From contig OU015528.1 in the NCBI GenBank assembly GCA_907165065.1, positions 29,472,515 through 29,536,514 on the forward strand: DNA of 64,000 nucleotides, written 5' to 3'. The DNA comes from Caprimulgus europaeus (taxonomy: Eukaryota > Chordata > Aves > Caprimulgiformes > Caprimulgidae). A model generated the notes under the pieces. That model was given only the letters and a program-made list of their open reading frames with translations, was not told the DNA's origin and made no database searches. Below are positions 44,101 to 57,309 of this stretch, one piece after another. Within the stretch, counting starts at the first letter, position 1; every line of letters begins with the position of its first letter. Position numbers and translations under genes: made by a program.

Positions 44101-45906
44101 ATTAATGTCAACGTTTTGCATACGTGGAAGAAAGTCTTATACATTTCCCCTACCTGTCCAGGTCAAAGTAATGTATTTTCAACTTAGCAAAGGAAAAAAG
44201 CTTTGCTGAGATGTGGATGAGTAAGGAAAAAAGGTGGGAAAAAAATATGAGAAAAAGAGAAAATTAAAGGATGCTTGAAAAGGCCAGTTTTTATGAAATA
44301 GATTAAGATACTTTATTGACTAGGGGTTTTACTTTGCTCTCATCACGGCAAAGGACATATCTTCCCAATATGTTAAATTTTTTCTGGTATTTTTAACATC
44401 AGTAAGGTTGTATGTGATGCATTCCTGCAGGTTTTAGTTTAGATCTAATGAGACTGGACCTAATTATAAACTTATTAATGGTAACTGATAAGCTACATCA
44501 AAAAGATTACTTCAGGGAAGTTGCTCTAAAAGTTATGGAAGGCAACATTATAATTAGAAAATGAAAATGGGGCCTTCTTTTTCTTCTATGCTTAAAGTTA
44601 GGAATAATGGAAATGAGAGGTGGCAGATTTCTATTTCAATGAATGTTGTAAGAGAAGGAGTAATAAACATAAAGAAATATGGACTGAAGCAGTGCCAGCT
44701 TTGCTATGGTGTTCAAGAGAAGCTCTTTAGTGTTAATGTGAGCATTATAAGACAGGACATGTTGAGTTACATTGCTGAGCTTAGTGCACTAAAATACATA
44801 ATTATGATTTAGCCGTCTTTGTTGATGACAGTCACCACTTTTAAAATTGTTCTAGGCAATAGAAGGAAAAAGCATGAGAAGGCAAGCAAAATCGATAAGA
44901 TTTTGAAAATAAACTTAACAGAGTAAACAATAAATTCTTAATAGAAAAGAACACGTTTTATGAATACCGAGAAAAAGCACATTTATGTCAGGAAAATGTA
45001 GATTATGCAGTGCAGGAACCGGGCAAATATCTGTAATAATATTAAAGAAATTGTAAGAGATGTTAAGAGTTTACAAAATTATACAATAAAAAGTATTTTT
45101 CTTATTTTTTTCTGAAAGACATGTTAATAGTTTAATATTCTGTTGGTGCCAATCAATGCATTTTCTCATTGTTCCTGTGATGGCACATTCACACAAACTC
45201 CTCTTTTATTCTGAATATTTTTCTTTATTTAATGAGGGAAAATTAGAAAATATAGAGGTAGAGAAATTAGTTGATCAAGTAAAATGTAAGATTATTTAAT
45301 ATACTGAGATGTCATCTTAAATTCTAGTCTTTCACTGTACTTCAAGGCTAAAAATCTGATGATGGTGAAGTAAGGTTCCAGCAGAAATGAAAACTATATT
45401 GTTCACCCCTGTCTCTTAATAGAAATGAAAATTAAGAATAATCTCTAGGTACAAAAATTTAGTTCTGTTTTGATGATAGTTATTTTTTTCTGGCTAAGAC
45501 AGACATAACATGAGGTCACTTTTTCATGAGCTAAATACCTCTTGTAATGAATAAAATTCCTTTTATTACTATCTCATTTACCTTTTAATCTGTCTGGTTT
45601 CGCCTTCTGGCTAAGATTTCTCTTTATACATATAATATCAAATTTTCTGTACATTAAAGGTATAAGACTGCCAATTGGAAAGAGGAAATCTCTCTGTTTA
45701 TCTCCAAATTGAGTACCACACAGCAGCAGGAAAAAGTTTTCACTTTTCCTTAATGATGACCTGTCTCTACTGTCAAATGTACACATTTTGAGGTTTGATT
45801 TTTATATTGTTGGAATTATTGCTTGGTCAGTCTAGACTTGCCTGGAAAGAAGTGATAATTCTTTTTGTTAGAAATCAGATCTAAAGTTTATAAAACCACA
45901 ATACTG
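41192..45906. other. AT-rich sequence without recognised genes
   Basis: No recognised gene or transposon. Short open frames (42220-42420 minus, 42998-43249 plus, 43766-44032 plus, 44561-44812 plus) lack recognisable domains. ATTCGTAGCTAT occurs twice within 60 bp near 43650-43700. Confidence 0.5.

Positions 45907-45927
<21 letters not shown>
45907..45927. repeat. Poly-A tract, 21 bp
   Basis: Uninterrupted A run followed by GAGAAAAAAAG. Simple repeat. Confidence 0.93.
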
Positions 45928-45937
<10 letters not shown>

Positions 45938-46564
45938 GTGTCTTACAGGAGTTGTCGTACCTTGAAGACTGTAAAGTTTGGTTTTGTTGTGGTTTTTGTT
46001 TTTTAATTTAGTCTTATTTCATTTTTGGAGGATTATGAAGTACTGCTTTGCGGATAGCCAAATAAATAATTTTGTCTTTCCATGCAGATTGTAATATTTA
46101 AGGTTTAAAAAAAGGATTTTTAAAAATGTCTTCTGTCCAGAAACTCTGATCAGTTCATTCATTATAATTTTTAGAGAACTGTCAGAGAATATTCTGAACT
46201 GCTGAACCACCTCTTTTCTTGATTTGTTTTTTTTTCCTTTATAAAGCAAAATATTGTGAGATTTCAAGTGTGATTTTTCCTGCTTTGTCAATATAGGGAT
46301 TAGAGGATTGTCTCTCTCTCTCAAGGGTTGTTAGTAGTTATGACTCTATCCTGTGAATAAACTTGACACTAGTGTTTTAACAAGAAGAGATACAACCACA
46401 GTGGAGGGGATGGGAGGAAGTAAGAAAGCCATAGCTCCATCATTAGCACCTAAGTACGTCACACACACTTATCATCACATTGCAGCTGCTGTCAATATTT
46501 TTAAAAATATACCTGAAGATCATGTTTTCTTCTTGAGCTTACTTTTATAACATTTTTTTAATGA

Positions 46565-46585
46565 TTTTTTTTTTTTTTTTTTTTT
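46565..46585. repeat. Poly-T tract, 21 bp
   Basis: Uninterrupted T run. Simple repeat. Confidence 0.93.
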
Positions 46586-49500
46586 ACAATAGGGGATCCT
46601 TTGGCTAATCTAGATGCTTGAGACTCCAAGAAACAGAAAACATTTAATTGCTGATTTCATATTATTATTGGTTGCCTTTCTATTTCATTTCTCTATTGAA
46701 TTTTGCTTTGCAAAATTCTTTATATGTTCTTGGGTTTTGTCCAGATACAAACAGGAAAAAAATACCGAAATCTCTAAAAGTATTGAAGTTCACAAAGCTT
46801 TCTTATTTTGCAAGCATCTGTACTCAGGGTCATCTCTTTAATTTTGGCATTTGCTCCTCCCCTGATATACTGTTATGAAACATTTATGGATCAACTATCT
46901 TTCCTGCAAACAATAAGGTGATGTAGACCTGCCATTGCTGAAAACGTCTTTTAGCCTTCTGCAAAAGTGAAAACACTGCTCGTGTTTCTGAAAGCAATTT
47001 ATAACTGCAGTGCATTGTAAATAGATCTATTTGCTTAGGGAAATACATAATACAAATTCAAGCAAAATCTAGAGATTTTTTGAGACTCTGTGGAAATACA
47101 ATCCAAGTATTACGTGATGCAAGAGTAGGCAATATTCAAATGCTCACAATAATATTAATGAAATAATGATTTATAATATCTGAAGATACTTCATTTGGTG
47201 TCCAGTAAAGTAGTTTCTAAATAACAGAATGAAAGATATAACTATGGCTGAAATAGAGAATAACTGATAAGTTACAGCCTGTGAATGTTGACTTACTAGT
47301 GTAATTTATTGCATTATTGCATTATGATACTATCAGTATTATTTTCAAAAGATAACATTTCACTAATTGCATTAAAGAACCAGTGAATCTATGTTTCTGT
47401 TCCTGAAAATATTGTCAAAAATATTTTCAAAAAACTTGGAATTTCTTATTATTCAAATGCATCTTATTCTATTTCATATTTATTTTACTATAATATTTTA
47501 AATTAATGTGCCATTAAAAGATTTATTTTTCTCAGAAATGTCTGATAGTATGATAGGGTCAACTTTTGATATTCATAGTTAATCTAATTGCAGTTACTTC
47601 AGTAATTAAGAAGTTCACCCTGCCAGGAAACAATATTCAAAGTAATTATTTTAATTTTAATGGTTGCTAATATAAAATATTCTGTATGCATTTCATAGAT
47701 ATTTATTTTCAAACTGAATTTATACCTCTGGAAATGGTGTTTGTATTTGAATAATAAAAAAAAATCTATGCAAAGTATGTTCATAACTATATCTTAAACA
47801 AAATTCAAGATGCTATTTAGTACCTCATAAGTAGTTGAAAATCACATTTTAGTTTCTTTCTCTAGGTTTCTTCTTCCTTGTCTGATTTCCTGCATGTACC
47901 TAGTAATACTAAATTTTTGGTCCTGACCCAGCAATTTACAAACAAGCTAGCACTGTAATACTCAAATGCCTGTAGCATTCTATTATTGAGTCATAGAAAC
48001 CAATTATTTCAGGCAATAGAATTCTACTTTTTATAGTAAATGTAACTGCATGGAGCCTTTAGAAATATTTTTCCATTATGAATTCAAAAAGCTACAGTGA
48101 AGAACTCCTAAAATATAGTCAGACATATCATAGCACACTTTAAGTCTTTTGGATGTTGCTTTCAATTTTAAGTATATCCGTGTGAACCACTGAAGAAAAC
48201 TAGATTATGTTCACGACAAAGTGGGACATGCAAACTGTTTTCCACATCATAAGGGGAAAAGAAGTCTTCAGGGGATGTTCTTCACAACACAAAGAGCCCT
48301 TTCCAATGAAGAAACAAGAATGCCAGAAGACATTTCTAGAAGACACGACATGAAGATTGCAACTCAGACAACAGAGTCAGGTATATAGCACCTCGCTTGC
48401 AAGTGGTAGCATACAAAAGGTCTCATAATTCGAAACGTTGGTCCAGACATTGTCTGTTTTAGGAGCACAAAGCAAAGAGTGTCAATAAGTTTGAATACTA
48501 TAGCTTTCATTATGCTATTTAGAAAGATTAATTTAAGTAGCACAAGAGAATAATTTCCCAATGACAAACTTCCTTCATCTGAGATCTGAATCATCCTTTA
48601 GGGTGCACTTTTCTAGTTGTGGAAAACTGAACTATAACATTGTTAATTTAGCTACTAAGTGATTTAAGATAGTACAACAAATCTCAGTCTCTGTGCCAAA
48701 AATGATATCCTGGTCAACAGCAAAAAAGCCCCACCTTTCTAGCCTATAGGGAGTTTAAGAGTTTGTAGATTTGGTTTGGTGAGACTGGATTACAGCAATC
48801 TGGTTATTAGTCTTTTGACAAAACTGGGCTGTAATATCTTGCATAAGGATGAGTTCTTTGGGATAGGACCTAGGGGAAACACTCCTATTTATATATCTTG
48901 TGTTGATTTTGTATTTCTACAAAATATACACATTCCTCCTGATTAACCATTTAGACTTAACAACCTAAAACCAATAAATATTTTCATTACAATCTTGCCT
49001 CCAAATGAGTAACAACATAACTGAAACACAGAGCAAACTACTGCTTTTCAGTTGGATCAGCAAGAGTTGTCTGTTTATTGTTCTTTTGTTTTAAATTAGA
49101 TCTTGCTAATTTTCCTTATTATTCTTGGACTAATATCCACTGCTTTACACAGACACTCTTGACATTTTTAATCCTCGAGAGAACAGTAAATAATTTAGCT
49201 AGTCTTGTTCCTCTGAAAGTAAACACTTTTGCTTATCACACATATAATAGAAAAGAAAAATACTTACCCTGCTTATGTGGGTGGCTAAAAAGAGATTTAA
49301 AAAAATAATCTGCTCCTCAAATTCTAATTCTGGGTGAGCGTTTAGCTAGTTGTATTCTATAGTTTCATTATAATTTAGTATTTTTTTTTAAATCACAATA
49401 TTTGATCTGAATGTGACTTTTATATAAATCTTTAGGAAGGGAAACTCTTGCACCTAGACAGGTAAGAATATAGCTGGCACCTTAGTGAAGTCCTCTCAAC

Positions 49501-50074
49501 TCAGATTACATCTAGCCACTTTTTGGGTGGGATTAGTCTCACCCAAACTTAGGAACCTAGAATTGGAGCCAGTCATACTGGCTCACGTAAACTTTTCCAG
49601 AATAAGCTTCATGTCATAAATCCTCAAAAGAATATGGAGACCTAACAGTCAGTGGACTGCAGTTTGAAAAACACTAGCATATCCAAACAAATACTTTTTA
49701 CAAAGATCATATATCCCTGCTTAGTGACAAGACTGCTATCTTAAAAGTACTCAAATTTTATTCCAACCTGAATGAATTAAAACCGTGAAGTTATTTAGTC
49801 CAGAATCACAGCCCTATTTATATACTCTAATACAAATTTATCTAAGCAGAATTTTTAAAAATGATTCGTTTTTTGAAACTGACATCTTGCCACTGCATGA
49901 GATTTCTTGCCTAATTAACTGGATCATGGTTCATGGTTGGCATGGTTTCTCCATAGACAAAAACGTACCAAAATTCCCTTTCTCCCATACGTTTTAATGG
50001 AGCACATGAATTAATAGAGATAAAAACCCAAAACAAACAGATGTTGCATTGACAGCTCAGCTGGTGATACAAGA

Positions 50075-50104
50075 CATGTTAAAACATGCTAAAACATGCT
50101 AAAA
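50075..50104. repeat. Three tandem copies of a 10-bp unit
   Basis: CATGTTAAAA is followed by two copies of CATGCTAAAA. One difference among the three. Confidence 0.88.
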
Positions 50105-50263
50105 ACCCATCAGTTTAAACAGAACAGAACTGTAACCATTTGTTACACAGTCTAATTTTAAAATATCACAATTTACATTTGCTTGAAATGTAAGCTATAA
50201 ATGATTGAATTGCATATATATATATAATATATAAAATTTGGGGTTTTTTTAACCAATGCATCT

Positions 50264-50293
50264 GTATTATCCAACAATGTATTATCCAACAAC
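50264..50293. repeat. 15-bp tandem duplication
   Basis: GTATTATCCAACAAT is followed directly by GTATTATCCAACAAC, 14 of 15 bases the same. Confidence 0.88.
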
Positions 50294-50814
50294 CCCAAAG
50301 GAATTTTTTCCCCATGGGCACACCTTCCATGGGAAATATTTTCTAACAAGAACTTAATTGTGCCACCATTTCTAAAAAAAAAAAAAAAAAAATTGGGGTA
50401 TTGAATAAAATGTTTCCAATATTTTCAAATTTAGGCATAGAAATAATGTTTTAAAGCATCTCAATTATGAACAGTGAGGTATTCATCCTTAATGATTTAG
50501 CTGTTTACAATCCTTGTTGGTAACCAACCTTTTCTGGCATTTCTGTCTAGCAGTAAACACCCTTGCAATGTTTGATGTGCACTCACTTAGGATAAAGCCC
50601 GCTGTATAATCGACAACTTGACTAAGGATCAGACAAAAGTGGAGGATAGGATGGTGTTGCAGGCTCACAGTGGGACATTTCTTTAAGCTAATTAGAATGT
50701 CAATGAAAACTGAGAAGTAAATTGCAATCTGCAAAAGGCTATAAACTTTTGTTTTTCCTCTAGAAGAAGGAAGAATGTTCAGAAGACATTATAATTCTCT
50801 AAGTGGCATTGTCC

Positions 50815-50831
50815 AAAAAAAAAAAAAAAAA
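50815..50831. repeat. Poly-A tract, 17 bp
   Basis: Uninterrupted A run. Simple repeat. Confidence 0.9.
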
Positions 50832-53800
50832 GAAATTTTATCTCTTAAGCAGTCAGAGACCATCAACCCACAGTTTCATAAAATCCCGTGTTTAATGCCA
50901 TGTCCCAATAAAGCTCTGAGGTCTACAATTTATTTCTTTGTCAACCTGAGGAGTAAATTCAGGGGGAAGAAAGCCCATCTGACTCTTAAGATATGCTTGG
51001 TGTTTTATGCATGATATCCTAGTACACGAGTGTCTGGAATAGACCTTATTTGAATGACACAAAGTCTTTTTGCCCTATGTGCTTTTATTCTGCTGTAGCA
51101 TGCTTGGTCAGCACAGAGCATTGCACTGTAAAATGCCTTCTTCACACAGATTTCAGTAACCAGGTCAGCAGCTGCACACTAAAGCAGCCTGAGCGCCTGA
51201 CTTACCTAGAAGTGGGTACCCCATGCGCAGCACCTTATGGAGATCTAACGCAAGCACAGCATATATAAAGTACCTTGTCCAAAATAAATCGCTGTTGTCT
51301 CTCTTAAAAGAGCATATGTATGCAGTAGGAAAGAGAATTTAGTACAACATAGCTATACCTTTATTAACTCCTCCATATTCCATACTGTGATTATCTTCAT
51401 GAGGTTTAAATGAATATGCTGTGGAGCTGGATTGACTAAACTGCAAAGAACATTTACATTTCAGAATGAGCACACTCCGCAAAGGATGTACGTTAGAAAT
51501 ACTGCTGTGCAGCTGTGTAATTTCAAAGTACATGGACTGAGAATTGCTGTCAACTTGCATATTTTTCAGCAGGTTATACAGATGATCATTACATTTACTG
51601 TAATATGGATCCTAGACTGGCATCCATTATCCATTACTTTCTAGAGTACTTTCTGTCTACCATTTAGCATTTATTACAAGTTTAGGGAGTTGTTTTGATT
51701 TCTTTTTCTTGATAAATTCTTCTAAATTGTCCATCATCCTGTTCTCTGTATCTGTATGCTAGATTATTTTTTGGGTGCACGTCTTTTAAAACATCTTTTC
51801 TTCTTTATGAAGCAAATAATAGAAGGCACTAAATCAGAGAACCTGACCTCTCTACTACAGTTCTGTGAAGCACTGTTCTATCATCAACACAAATATTCTT
51901 GGTAGGTCATGACTCAACTACTGACCTTCCTTCCAATATCCAACTTTAGAAGTGAGGTGAAGAAAATAGATTCTTTAATTCAGTGTAGAGAACTGGAGTT
52001 TTCTCTTAGAAGATATCGGGTTAACATAGTTTTATACAAAACTTATGTCCAAGTGAGAAAACAACATCAGGAAAAATGGTTCGTCTTGTGTATTCCATTT
52101 CCCCAAGGTCAATTATTTACTCTTGTCATAAAGTTCTAATTTTTATTGTGTTCATCTCTTCCTTTTAGCATCATCCTCAGAACAGATTCTTGGTGTAAAC
52201 TGATTCAACTGTCGTTGACCTAAAAATTATAGATTGAAAGGTTTTATTTGTATTTTAATATTCTATACAAAATGCAACTCATTAGCTTCCAAAGTTTTGT
52301 TAATTTTTATGATGAGGCAAAACCTGGGTCAAGCTAACTCTTGATTAACAGACATAATTTTTCTATAGAAATAATTATTGTAACATATCCTCTAATCCAC
52401 AAATGAAGATGACTTCTTTATCTCAGAGAATAAGGAATAGTTTCTTTACTAATTTGACTTCCTGTTGGTTCAGGTCAGCACAGTATGTTGCTAGAAACAT
52501 GGTTTCTATTATAATAAGGTCTGGTGGTTAAAAAGGTCAAAGAGCTGGGCACTACAGAGCAGTGAGACACCCATCACAAAGTTCAGGAAAAATTAGAATA
52601 CTACAGTAAGAGAAATTTTGATTAAAAATGGATATTCAGAGGATTGTAAAGAAAATTTGTCTTTAGCAGAGTAGGAAGCAACTCAAACAGAAATATGCCA
52701 GGCAAGTTTTTCCCAAATGAAGAGCATACATGGTGAGGTAAAGCAGTAATCTCACAAAATGATGTGCTCTTCTCCATATTCAACTATTCAGGACCAGCCT
52801 AGTGTCATCAAATCAGGGTGGAAGAATTAATCATTAAACTTGGAAATGGTATATGATTGTGCTGATTAAAATTTGGTTGGATACCACAACAGGAAAACGA
52901 GGTAAAAGTTTTGGGGTTTAATGTTTTGTTTTTGAAATACATGAATGTATATGCATGTACATATACATGTGTGATGTATACTTATACTCTATCAGTTTTG
53001 GCAGAAAAGGTTTTACAGATAACTCTGTTTACTGAGGAGAAAAAAAATGTTGGTTTAGATCCTTTAGACTATTTTGTCCATGCCTTGTGTAGACTTAAAA
53101 GGCAAATTAAAACTACTTCAAGGACCCCAGGGATTGCTTTGCTCTTGGGAGCAGTTTTGAGCATCAATAGGACTTTCTAAAGTTATACTTACTGTAAAGA
53201 CTGTTCTGGCGCCTGGGGAATATTGAAACACTATTTTCTTCTAGGTGGAGGTGGATCTCTAGAGCTCAAAATGGAGAGCAGTAGGACAAGAGGATGTTGG
53301 CACCACACAAATGAAATAAAATGAGCTTTCCATTCCTTCACTACAATGCAGAACTACTACAATGCACCTCTACCTAGCCGTGCCAGCATTACATCTGCAT
53401 CTATGGCTTTAATACAGGGATGAAAAAAAGCCTGTTTGACCTAATGTTTTAATTTTAGAGGAAATTAAAGAAACTTGACAAGGTATGTTGGCTGCTTAAT
53501 ATCTCTAAACTCCAGCTGTAGTCCCTCCACAGTGATAGTGTTCTTCATTTCATTCTTTGCATAGAAGACACTAAAAATATTTCAAAATTGCTAGTGGATG
53601 GAAACTGGGAACTGGTTGCATCTAAGCCTAAAGAGAAATTTTTAAAGTCAAAGCTTACAGAGAAATAGAGCTAGTGAAAAACTACAGTAAACCTATAGTT
53701 AGACAATAAATAATGTTGATGTGATCTGTTAGATAAATATCTTAGCTACACTGTGCAAGCAAAAAGCAAACTTCTCAGTAGTCCAAAGGTCACAATTTCT

Positions 53801-56665
53801 TTCCCTTCCCTTTCTCACAGGCAAAAAGAAGAAAAGAATCACAACCTGGACGTCCACAGAAACAAACAAACAAACAAATAAAATAAGCACACAATCAGAA
53901 GTGAATCACTTACTAGAGTAAATTGATTCTGTACCACTGTAAGCACTGAGCACTGAAAACATCCCTGATGCCCTGAGTGTGATCTCTCTGAGAGCTCTAC
54001 AACTCTTACTATAACGTGTTTCTAAGATCTAGTTCCTTTTGAATGTAAGATATGTGCTGCTTGAACTTCTTTAGTGATTCAAAGTCAGTTAGGTATGCTT
54101 ACACACTTCTGTTTCAGTTTATCCTATACCTGCATTGAATAGCACATTAATCTGATTTGCAGACTGCTAAACTGGAATACTTTCTACAATCATCTAAATG
54201 TGTTACATCTTTCATTTTTGTCTGCTTTCATTGTTTGAGGGTTTCCCCCACCCCTAAACTGGCAGTATGTTCCTCTTCCCAGAAACAACCCAAATAATAA
54301 CCCCCATCCTCTCTCATAGTCATAATGCCTGAGGAAAAAAACATAGAAATGCCTAGAAACATGCATCAGTACCCCTGTTTGACAGGGTACTGCTGAGAAA
54401 TGCATAACTGAACTGTAACTAAACTATAGCAACCATGCTGATTGTGGAACACTAGTTAATTATAATTTTCCCTTAGGTGTTTACTGATGGAAAATATGTC
54501 ACCTCCATGGTGTTACCTGCCAAAAGGAGAATGTGTCATCTCTGTGCTAAATCCTGCAGAAAGACTGTGTACCAATATTTATACTCTAAACTATATCACA
54601 AAGACTTGTCTCTTAGGAAGAGTAGAGCAGGAAGAGAATCTAATCCTGTCTAAATAAGGTGAAAATCTTTTTTTCAGAAGCTGCACTAGAGAATTTGCCA
54701 AACTGTAGAGCCCATCATTGTACATTTGCTTGAATTAACTGTAATTATTTTTCCAAAGCTAAGCTGGAAAAGCGTAACAGTGAACCAAGAGATAAAATGA
54801 AAAAACATAATGGAAAATAAACATCTACTGAACTTTGTACTTTAAAAAACAGAAAAGAAAATTAAAAGGCACTAAATTCCTTATATCATGGATGCAACAA
54901 GAAGCCACATTTCTGAGCAACTTCATGGAATTAACTGACATCACAAAAGTTTGGTTTTTTTTTCATGCCATCTCTCCCCTGTCTATCTTTAATTGATAAA
55001 ATGTCAACACATTGCAAATTCTAACTCCTGTTTAATTACACTGTTAGAAGTGAAGTGACAGTATATGGGGTATTTAACTTGACTGACTCCACAGCTGTTT
55101 CATGGTTTTGCTTCCTAAATCTATGATACTGCAAAGAACAAAAGCAAGCTAAAAAGAAAGAAAAGGTAATAGAAAATTTAGATTCCCACGGGTATGTTAT
55201 TGTGCCCATGTGCAGGAGCACATCTGTGCATTTCCCAGTGAAATACAGGCAATTGAACACTTTGCACTTAGTTAAATGTATGTCTGCTTACCAGAAAAAT
55301 GAACTAAAGATTCCGAGTCAGTCTTAATTGTCTAAAAATTCCCTAAGAGCCCTGAATGAAATGCTTCTGATTTTTAACCAACATATCGTTGAAAGTGATG
55401 TGTGCTTTGCACCCTAATCAAAAGGTCATTGAGCACTTGGAGCTGCACAACAGTGTGAATGCTGAAGACATGGATGAATAGTGAACCACTCTTCCAATGC
55501 CACTCTTCCAATGGCTTCCTGCCCTATAAACTCCCAGTTCAGATGCATTTCTGTTTAAAGAAAACATGTGGGAGGAATATTGTCTTATAAAATTACCTAG
55601 TGGCAACAACTTGCATTGGGAAAACCTTTGTCAAATAAAGGAACAGGCTTTTTTACTGAAAAGGAGTCAAAAGCATATTTGACTTGTCTTTTTTTGGTTT
55701 TTGTTGGTATTTTTTTTATTTATTTCATACTGCAATATGCAGTTGTGCCCTAGATCATCCTCTGATCTCGATGTATTTTATATAAGCAGACACTGGACAA
55801 AAAACAAGGGAGGTGTTAAAAAGCAGGAACGAAAGACTGCGGGACTAGAAGATCCCCTCTCAGATGAGCATCTTAACTCAACAGCAATTCACCTCCACCT
55901 GTGGTCTCCTCCTTCTGCTGGCCAATGACTCCTAGACTACGTGGCCAGCCCATGCAGCCACAAAATGACACACAAAAGGCCACCACCACCAACACCTTCC
56001 CTCATATGCTTGAATATGAAAGGTGTGGGTTTAAAAGTCCACAAACCCAGGCTGAACTAGATTGTCCTATGGGCAGAAGGGAACATTGTCTCTTATCTCC
56101 AAGATTACAGACTAAGCAGCAGCCACCATTGCAGTATGTAAAATAACACTACTTGTTCTCTGAAAAGACACATCAGACTACATCATTCAAGATACATAGG
56201 CCTTGGGTAGAAATCAATTGCTCAGTCATGTTAGAACTGGCATAATCCAGGCATATGTGAACAGACACCTGTCCTCATTAAAGGCGTCTTCATGGGACTG
56301 CTATTAGATGGATCCAAATTTCTATATGCCTCTATATTAAGCTCTTGCTTCCTTTCCTCAGAAAGGCCTGTAATTCATGCAAAATAAAATCTTCAGAGAA
56401 AGAAGTGAGTACTACTCCTGTAGCTATAATTTGGCAACTCAAATTGACAATATACAGTGATGTGTTGAGGTTTTAGTACTTTAAATGCAAAAAGTAGTAT
56501 AATTGCACCACGTTGAGACAAAATTTTTGTTCTGTAACATAATCAGTAATGCTGAAAATAATAATGTAGAAAATAAATCATTTCTATCTATTAGATTTAG
56601 CACTTTATTCTGGGAAATAGTGAGGAGAAGACTGAAGTTTGAAGTAGTCAGTTCTACTAAGTCAT
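50832..56665. other. AT-rich sequence without recognised genes
   Basis: No recognised gene. At 51215-51310 a TATATAAAG box and an AATAAATCG lie close together after a locally GC-richer stretch, which hints at an LTR end but is too weak to call. A locally GC-richer patch is at 55850-56110. An AAAC-unit run lies at 53861-53877. Open frames (51909-52139, 52911-53180, 55901-56146) lack recognisable domains. Confidence 0.45.
55486..55513. repeat. 14-bp perfect tandem duplication
   Basis: CCACTCTTCCAATG occurs twice back to back with no mismatch. Confidence 0.88.
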
Positions 56666-57309
56666 TGTGGTGGTTTGGGTGGATTCGCCCTTTTTGCTTG
56701 CAGCTTGCAGCCAAACACAGCCTGCTCTATCACCCTCCCCCTCCCTCGCCCTGGGAGTAGGGGAGAGAGTTGGAAAGAAGGGCAAGGAGACTCACGGGTC
56801 GAGATAAAAACTATTTACTAATTAAAATGAAATGATAATGATAACAACAGTGATAACAGAATTATACAAATGAGTGATACACATTGCTCACCGTCCGCTG
56901 ACTGATGCCCGGCATGTGCCAGCCAGTGATCCCAGAGGAAAGACAGTCCCAAAACCGAAACACTGGAAGAGTGAGCCCGAGCAATCCCCCAGGGAGGTAC
57001 TCCCAGAAGAGAAGTGCCCTGTCTTCCGGCCAGCCCTGGTTAATATACTGGCATGACGTGATATGATATGGAATATTTCATTGGCACATCCAAGTGCCAG
57101 TTCTGGGCTTTGTTATTCACTACACTTCTCCCTCCCAGTCCTAATGCAGCTGTGAAGCAGCCAAACACAGTGGCCTTGAGCTCCAGCAGCAACTCACACC
57201 AGCACTGTTATCAATGTTCTTCTCACAATAAGTCTGAACTGAAACACTGCAACTGAAATACTAAAAAGAAAATTAACTCTATCTTAGTAAAACCAGGACA
57301 GCCATGACA
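56666..57309 (-). mobile_element. ERVL-type LTR (fossil), minus strand, both ends present
   Basis: A 644-bp stretch starts TGTGGTGGTTTGGGTGGATT and ends CCAGGACAGCCATGACA on the plus strand, i.e. TG...CA ends. On the minus strand it begins TGTCATGGCTGTCCTGG and finishes CCCAAACCACCACA, the signature finish of avian ERVL-type LTRs. Other landmarks are GATAGAGTTAATTTTC, TTGATAACAG, a TATATTAACCAGG block and CGACCCGTGAGTCTCC. It differs from 40614-41186 through most of its middle, so it is another LTR subfamily. No matching 5-bp duplication was found at the flanks (GTCAT left, ATGGA right) and no internal virus sequence adjoins it. Confidence 0.8.

Larger units (their letters stand above)
45928..50814. 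other. AT-rich sequence without recognised genes
   Basis: Nearly 5 kb with no recognised gene or transposon. It holds a 21-bp T-run (46565-46585), a short TA-rich run near 50214-50230, an A-run (50374-50392) and two short tandem duplications (50075-50104 and 50264-50293, listed separately). Confidence 0.5.

Noticed and set aside
49426-49451. 26-nt segment between ATCTTTAG and GTAAGAAT as a microexon
   Set aside because: The acceptor lacks a strong pyrimidine tract, so it is weaker than the 61192 case.
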